From: Siphonodentalium dalli
Lineage: Eukaryota > Mollusca > Scaphopoda > Gadilida > Siphonodentaliidae
Length of the DNA: 64,000 nucleotides
Assembly (NCBI GenBank): GCA_032622095.1
Contig: CP136069.1
Location: 44,742,194-44,806,193, forward strand
Reading direction: 5' to 3'
Positions 58,470 through 64,000 of the stretch are shown here, piece after piece. A model generated the notes under the pieces. The model had not been told where the DNA came from. It searched no databases and saw only the letters and a program-made list of their open reading frames with translations. Positions within the stretch are counted from its first letter, which is position 1; the number at the start of each line of letters is the position of its first letter. Made by a program: the position numbers and the translations under genes.

Positions 58470-58876
58470 TTAACCCTTTACCCAACAAACCGGCCAAAAC
58501 CGGCCAAATAAAGCTCCAACAGCCTAAAATATCTTCGGCCTGTCTCAATAGAACCATACAAATATGGATATCATTGGAACCGGCTCCTTGACCACATTGT
58601 GATAGTTACAGTTATGCCCTGTGCCAATGCATTCTCTTATATATGCGAGTCGACCATAGGTCGCCTCGCATATATAAGAGAATGCATTGGCCTAAAAAAA
58701 CACTTTTTTTAACACTTTTTACCATTTTTTCTTACATTCTTTAACAATTTTATAATTTTTAATGTATTAAGCCAATGCATTCTCTTATATATGCGAGGCG
58801 ACCTATGGTCGACTCGCATATATAAGAGAATGCATTGGCAATTGGCACAGGGCCCTTCTGTTGGGTAAAGGGTTAA
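58470..58876 (+). mobile_element. P-family MITE (piggyBac-type), copy P4
   Basis: TTAACCCTTTACCCAACA to TGTTGGGTAAAGGGTTAA, 407 bp, long arm first. Both hairpins intact; GCATTGGCAATTGGCACAGG near the right end carries a small duplication. Confidence 0.9.
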
Positions 58877-58937
58877 AAGGGCACTAATTATTGATTAAAT
58901 AAAACAATTATATATCCAAAATGGTTGCAAACAGACA

Positions 58938-59095
58938 ACTTAAAGGGGCGATTATGAGCAAATAAAGAGCATTCCTTATCAGCTTAGAAGAGATGTAGGA
59001 CAATTGGTACAGACGGATCACCACTCATCTGACCAGGGGAATGTCATGGGATGGGCTTATTTGAAGTTTGACATTTAAGTTTGACAGCAGATGAC
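58938..59095. mobile_element. Left part of a TTAAAGGGG-type MITE
   Basis: TTAAAGGGGCGATTATGAGC and AATAAAGAGC resemble the left end of 59490-59691. No matching right end before the next P copy. Confidence 0.45.
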
Positions 59096-59493
59096 TTAAC
59101 CCTTTACCCAAAACCGGCCAAATAAAGCTTCAACAGCCTAAAATATCTTCGGTCTGTCTCAATAGAACCATACAAATATGGATATCATTGGAACCGGCTC
59201 CTTGACCACATTGTGATAGTTACAGTTAGCCCTGTGCCAATGCATTCTCTTATATATGCGAGTCGATCATAGGTCGCCTCGCATATATAAGAGAATGCAT
59301 TGGCCTAAAAAAAATCTTTTTTTTAACACTTTTTACCATTTTTTACCATTTTTTCTTACATTCTTTAACAATTTAATAATTTTTAATGTGTTAAGCCAAT
59401 GCATTCTCTTATATATGCGAGGCGACCTATGGTCGACTCGCATATATAAGAGAATGCATTGGCACAGGGCCCTTCTGTTGGGTAAAGGGTTAA
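59096..59493 (+). mobile_element. P-family MITE (piggyBac-type), copy P5
   Basis: TTAACCCTTTACCC joined directly to AAAACCGGCC (about 12 bp of the usual left arm are missing), ending TGTTGGGTAAAGGGTTAA. The left hairpin has one unpaired change (CGATCATAGGTCG). Its right TTAA is also the left TTAA of the next element. Confidence 0.9.
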
Positions 59494-59691
59494 AGGGGGA
59501 GTAATAAATTATATGATCAATAAAGAGCGTTTATTACCAGTCCAGAAATATCGGAAATTGGTGGTAAAACCATTGTGACAGGAAGAGTATTAGTCAGAGG
59601 TTACATATACGTTGCGTCGTGTTTATACATGCTAGGTCTGGTTGACATAAACGCTCTTTATTGATCATATAATCTTTTAGTCCCACTTTAA
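59490..59691. mobile_element. E-family TIR MITE bounded by TTAA
   Basis: TTAAAGGGGGAGTAATAAAT at left, and a right end whose complement reads TTAAAGTGGGACTAAAAGAT; arms continue with TATATGATCAATAAAGAGCG. 202 bp, no coding content. Terminus differs from the CCCTTT families but keeps TTAA at both edges. Confidence 0.8.
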
Positions 59692-59729
59692 GTACAGCAC
59701 GAGTGCAGCTCCCGTCATGAAAGGGTTAA
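59692..59729 (+). mobile_element. S-family terminal fragment
   Basis: Only the last 38 bp remain (GTACAGCACGAGTGCAGCTC, CCGTCATGAAAGGGTTAA). Its TTAA is shared with the P copy that follows. Confidence 0.8.
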
Positions 59730-60113
59730 CCCTTTACCCAACAGAAGGGCCCTGTGCCAATGCATTCTCTTATATATGCGAGTCGACCATAGGTCGCCTC
59801 GCATATATAAGAGAATGCATTGGCTTAACACATTAAAAATTATAAAATTGTTAAAGAATGTAAGAAAAAATGGTAAAAAGTTTTTTTTTAGGCCAATGCA
59901 TTCTCTTATATATGCGAGGTGACCTATGGTCGACTCGCATATATAAGAGAATGCATTGGCACAGGGCATAACTGTAACTATCACAATGTGGTCAAGGAGC
60001 CGGTTCCAATGATATCCATATTTGTATGGTTCTATTGAGACAGACCGAAGATATTTTAGGCTGTTGAAGCTTTATTTGGCCGCTTTTGGCCGGTTTGTTG
60101 GGTAAAGGGTTAA
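59726..60113 (-). mobile_element. P-family MITE (piggyBac-type), copy P6
   Basis: TTAACCCTTTACCCAACA to TGTTGGGTAAAGGGTTAA, 388 bp, short arm first, starting on the TTAA that ends an S fragment. Mirrored hairpins present; the right one has one change (GGTGACCTATGGTCG). Confidence 0.9.
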
Positions 60114-60388
60114 GGCACAAACTAGAAATATAGAATTATTCAGAAGAGGAGTGTCCTGATATCACTGTACATGTGATAATCATAGAATTCTTTTACATTG
60201 GCCTTTACATGTGATATATATCCCAGCCTTTGTCTGGTGCACAAGTAACCTTGAAGCTCATATGCAACGTACTAGTAATAAGACAGTTGTCAGTGCTCCT
60301 GGGTAATAACTTAATAAGTAAGACATGGTGGTTTGGTGTACATCAAATGTAGTTGTAAAAATATGAAAATGGTAATAACTTAATGCTA
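60114..60388. other. Short non-coding spacer
   Basis: No gene or repeat recognised between two P copies. Confidence 0.4.
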
Positions 60389-60778
60389 TTAACCCTTTAC
60401 CCAACAGAACGGCCCTGTGCCAATGCATTATCTTATATATGCGAGTCGACCATAGGTCGCCTCGCATATATAAGAGAATGCATTGGCTTAACACATTAAA
60501 AATTATAAAATTGTTAAAGAATGTAAGAAAAAATGGTAAAAAAAGATTTTTTTTAGGCCAATGCATTCTCTTATATATGCGAGGCGACCTATGGTCGACT
60601 CGCATATATAAGAGAATGCATTGGCACAGGGCATAACTGTAACCATTAAAATGTGGTCAATGAGCCGGTTCCAATGATATCCATATTTGTATGGTGTTAT
60701 TGAGACAGACCCAAGATAATTTAGGCTGTTGCAGCTTTATTTGGCCGTTTTTGGCCGGTTTGTTGGGTAAAGGGTTAA
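60389..60778 (-). mobile_element. P-family MITE (piggyBac-type), copy P7
   Basis: TTAACCCTTTACCCAACA to TGTTGGGTAAAGGGTTAA, 390 bp, short arm first. The long arm has more private changes than other copies (GTAACCATTAAAATGTGG, GACCCAAGATAATTTAGG). Confidence 0.9.
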
Positions 60779-61427
60779 ATGCCATGAAAACCTTTCATTT
60801 ATCTAGGAACCTGATTTATGCTTTTGTACTGTTAAAAGAAAGCACACAGAATGTTGATAACACACTGAACTTGACTGAAGTGTCTTTGGCTTTGAAGTTT
60901 TTTGAATTTTCCCCCATTATGGGCTATCATCATAGGACCACAGCTATATATGTCTAATTGTTGTACGCAGCAAAATATCATAACTTTTGTACCTGTTGTT
61001 ATGTTGGATACATTGGGTACATTTCAGAAGCACATCGGGTTATTGAACATTACATTGTGAACTTAATTCAAAAATGTACTTGAAATGTATGTACGCCGGT
61101 TGTGCAATAATTGTCAACAGAATATATCAACTGCATAATAATGTTTTATCTATTTGTTCCACGATATTGATATAAATATTTCCAATAGGAACATTACACC
61201 ATAGACCTGATTGATATTAAAGTCATATAACACTATTTATGCACAACGCATTTTAAAAATTAAAAACAATAGTTATGCAAATTAGCAAACAACACAGTTC
61301 GCAATTGTTACGTAACGGTCGGGTTTATAAAAGGAGAGTTTTATGAGACTATTACAGAGCTGTGAGGAAATATATACACATTGAGTACTTTGTAGTTCCA
61401 TGTTTACTCATCATCACTGAGCACAGG
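60779..61427. other. Unassigned non-coding sequence
   Basis: No gene or element seen. Confidence 0.4.
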
Positions 61428-61546
61428 CCTTAAAATCAAATGAGAATCAGAATAGTGATTCTCATTTTGATTCTCATTAAAAGTCTTGATTCCCTGTAGA
61501 AATGCTATGTTTTGATTCTCACAAAATCTGATGGATTTTAAGGCCA
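61425..61546. mobile_element. Small TIR palindrome
   Basis: CAGGCCTTAAAATCAAATGA at left and GATTTTAAGGCCAG at right, with GAATCAGAATAGTGATTCTC inside. TGAGC occurs on both sides but not as a clean 8-bp duplication. Possibly a tiny hAT derivative. Confidence 0.55.
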
Positions 61547-61788
61547 GTGAGCCAGCAACAACATTGTAATGTTATCCTCGAGGATGACAAGCGATGTGCG
61601 GCCCACCATGTGACGCACCCTCAGCCAATCAGACGAGAGTAGAATGGGATGAAGGATAACAGTAATTCTTATTGGATCATAGAAGTGTGATGTTTGGGTG
61701 TAAATTGAACTTCAGCTATTTGTTACTTCTCCCTGATAACAGTCCACATCTCCCTAATAATCAAACAGGGAGAAATTACTTCTCTACC

Positions 61789-62073
61789 TCTAGGCTGGTC
61801 CCTAATTTGTGTAATATTGTTAACACTATAGATATTTTTCTAGGCTGGTCCCTAATTCATGTATTCTTTTTAACACTATAGGTACTCTTCTCGGCTGGTC
61901 CATAATTTGTGTAATATTTTTAACTCTATAGGTATTCTTTTAGGTGGGTCCCTATAAATTCATGTATTTTTAACACTACAGGTATTCATTTAGGCTGGTC
62001 CCTAATTTGTGTATTTTAACACTATCGGTATTCTTCCAGGCTGGTCCCTAATTAACACTATAGGTATTCTTTG
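61789..62073. repeat. About 50-bp tandem repeat, 6 units
   Basis: CTAGGCTGGTCCCTAATTTG and TTTTAACACTATAGGTATTC recur with starts near 61790, 61840, 61890, 61941, 61991 and 62037. Units differ by substitutions and small deletions. Confidence 0.9.
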
Positions 62074-62497
62074 TATCTTAGTTCATCTGTACTTCTATAT
62101 AATCTGCGTATTTCAGTACATGTGTATAAGTGCACTGAGATTTCATTACTCATTAAAATAAACCTCGTTCTTTGAGGTGAAAAATATAGACTTTCATTAT
62201 CAATTATTCATAGAAATGATTAGACGCTAGCTCATCTTTCTGCAATGGTTGATACCAGAGTATTGCATCATTAAATGCGAGTGTATTGATGTTCTGTGGT
62301 GCAGAAAATTAACTACTGTATAGACTCTAGCATTGAACAAAATACTAGTAAATTAATGGTGAGATTAAGTACGTTACATTTTGTTTGAAGGTTACAAGTC
62401 TTGCAAACAGTATCAGGCCACACCCATGGTATTACATGCTTCCTTCTATTACGATGAGTTTATTAAGATCCCCTGGAACAATAGGTGTTGAAACTGT
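62074..62497. other. Unassigned non-coding sequence
   Basis: No gene or element seen. Confidence 0.4.
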
Positions 62498-62684
62498 TTA
62501 ACCCTATCTACAGTTTGTTGAACTTATTATCTGAACATTTCCCACCAAAGAATATGAATACTTCTGCACTTTTATTATATGCTAAGCTATCAAATAGTAG
62601 TATTTTTGCATCAGATAAAATGAGATATCTCACTCGTATCCATCCGCGCTAAAATTAAAAGTGATTCGGTACTAGATGAGTTAA
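62498..62684. mobile_element. R-family MITE remnant
   Basis: TTAACCCTATCTACAG at left, ACTAGATGAGTTAA at right. Contains TTTGTTGAACTTATTATCTG and AACATTTCCCACCAAAGAAT, shared with 44291-44560, but lacks the other half of the internal palindrome. Confidence 0.65.
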
Positions 62685-62822
62685 CATCACTTTGCCACAT
62701 TGAACTAGATTTACTGTTCAGGTTGAAAAAATTGTAATACGTGATCAACTAAATTTTTGTGCACTTTTTACTCTTTCGAGTTGAGCCATGGGCCAACTGA
62801 GCGGGGCATATAATAAACAGAA

Positions 62823-62980
62823 CATCTACACTTTTTGATTGGATATGGTAATTATCTCATTCATGATGACAAAAAAAAAATGAATTTCCACTCGTGGCAG
62901 AGCCACTTGTGGAAATTCATTTTTGTTGTTGTCACTCATGCGATAATTCCCATATAGTAACAACCAAAAAGTGTAGATAT
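62823..62980. mobile_element. Palindromic MITE, ATCTACACTTTTTG ends
   Basis: ATCTACACTTTTTGATTGG at left and CCAAAAAGTGTAGAT at right enclose a stem with AATGAATTTCCACTCGTGG and its complement. 158 bp. The family occurs only once here, and I see no clear target duplication. Confidence 0.75.
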
Positions 62981-63173
62981 TCTCTATGTATTATCTTTTC
63001 ATCATGCTGTCGTCTGCTCATTTTACCTGAACATCCCTTCAAATGTATATTATTATCTGATATTTAAAAATTTGTTTAACTGTCTCAACTAATATTTCAT
63101 GGATGTAGTTTTCAGCAAAAGGTTAACAAATATTGAGGTTTTAACCCTAAAGATTTGTACGCGATGCATGGAT

Positions 63174-63548
63174 ATAACCCTTTACCCAACAAACCGGCCA
63201 AAACCGGCCAAATAAAGCTTCAACAGCCTAAAATATCTTCGGTCTGTCTCAATAGAACCATACAAATATGGATATCATTGGAACCGGCTCCTTGACCACA
63301 TTGTGATAGTTACAGTTATGCCCTGTGCCAATGCATTCTCTTATATATGCGAGTCGACCATAGGTCGCCTCGCATATATAAGAGAATGCATTGGCCTAAA
63401 AAAAAAATTCTTACATTCTTTAACAATTTTATAAATTTTAATGTGTTAAGCCAATGCATTCTCTTATATATGCGAGGCGACCTATGGTCAACTCGCATAT
63501 ATAAGAGAATGCATTGGCACAGGGCTGTTCTGTTGGGTAAAGGGTTAA
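63174..63548 (+). mobile_element. P-family MITE (piggyBac-type), copy P8
   Basis: Left edge ATAACCCTTTACCCAACA (TTAA changed to ATAA), right TGTTGGGTAAAGGGTTAA. Spacer between hairpins is short. The right hairpin has one unpaired change (CTATGGTCAACTCGC). Confidence 0.88.
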
Positions 63549-63802
63549 ATGAGATATATCCAAAATCCAAAATATTTACATAGCCTGCATGTGTTACACT
63601 AAAATCCTGTTCCGATGATTGGTCAACTGCCAATTTAATCATGTGTTTTATATCTCAACAAAACACACCATAACACAAACCCGCATAAGATATTGTGTTG
63701 ACCTAGATGACAAGAAGCGGTAGATAGAATAACTGTGCATGTTTTTTAAGTGTGTGGCCATAGACCAGTTAATCAATAATTGACAGATAGAATATTGGAC
63801 TA

Positions 63803-64000
63803 CAGTAATGCCCTAAATAATCGACTCGTTAACCACATCAGAATTATGGGTAATTTTTCAGGATTTAGTCCGAAATATGGCTTGTTGCCATTCATCGGAA
63901 AGCTCTCAGTGAGAGCTCAGTGAGAGCTTTCCGATGAATGACAACAAGCCATATTTCCGACTAAATCCTGAAAAATTACCCATAATTCTGCTGTGGTTAA
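63803..64000. mobile_element. C-family palindromic MITE, copy C7, cut by window end
   Basis: TACAGTAATGCCC start; the right arm runs off the window at CTGCTGTGGTTAA. The apex is duplicated in tandem (GAGAGCTCAGTGAGAGC, 63906-63930), a change not seen in other copies. Confidence 0.88.

Noticed and set aside
59256-63642. Recurring open frames containing MRVDHRSPRIYKRMHW or CILLYMRGDLWSTRIYKRMHW as a conserved protein family
   Set aside because: They are translations of the P-family hairpin arms on both strands. The similarity is that of the MITE, and frames end in unrelated spacer.

Overview
This looks like about 64 kb of animal nuclear DNA. The most likely source is a mollusc, probably a bivalve, but this is inference. 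The pointers are an AT-rich background, many short palindromic transposons, and hairpin-plus-(GTCC)n repeats next to 150-250 bp core repeats, a layout known from bivalve pearl/Helentron-like elements. I found no complete protein gene, no rRNA or tRNA gene, no transposase and no reverse transcriptase. The only coding candidates are one possible 51-codon exon (54851-55003, minus strand) and a short zinc-knuckle-like fragment (9155-9361, minus strand). The window is best read as intergenic or intronic sequence built almost entirely from repeats.

Layout. 0-1.6 kb: old core-repeat elements. 1.68-6.42 kb: a 23-bp minisatellite of about 205 copies. It is open in all three plus-strand frames because 23 is not a multiple of 3 and the unit makes no stop, so the three giant open frames there are not evidence of genes. 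7.5-9.1 kb: a Harbinger-like palindrome, and a hAT-type element with a perfect 8-bp target duplication. 10.1-12.6 kb: a degenerate 110-bp array interrupted by elements rich in AAGGTCA motifs and (ACAG)n tails. 13.4-27 kb: pearl-like elements, three further hAT-type elements (16.9, 22.2 and 25.1 kb) and a Harbinger-like element that the 25.1-kb hAT element has entered. 28-64 kb: dense MITEs. 45.7-49.4 kb: a 3.2-kb long-inverted-repeat structure flanked by 267-bp direct repeats.

The MITEs fall into these families. P: TTAA-CCCTTTACCCAACA ends, eight copies. S: TTAA-CCCTTTCATGAC ends, full and partial copies. Q and R: also TTAA-CCCTTT. C: TA-CAGTAATGCCC, a nearly perfect 215-bp palindrome, five copies plus two halves. 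G: CAAGCCT ends around GCAGAATGAGG hairpins. D: TA-TGTGACCCGCC, one copy. The TTAA plus CCC termini fit the piggyBac superfamily. TA plus CAGT fits Tc1/mariner-like elements. 8-bp duplications fit hAT.

The main finding concerns how these palindromes evolve. Substitutions that separate one copy or subfamily from another are repeatedly mirrored on the opposite arm, so pairing is kept (families C, G, and the P/S hairpin module). Several partial copies stop at or beside a hairpin apex. The same double-hairpin module sits inside three different sets of terminal repeats. Together these suggest hairpin-dependent copying or arm-to-arm conversion plus swapping of ends, rather than independent drift. 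A chain of TTAA-bounded elements that share their TTAA junctions (59.1-60.1 kb) supports TTAA as the target.
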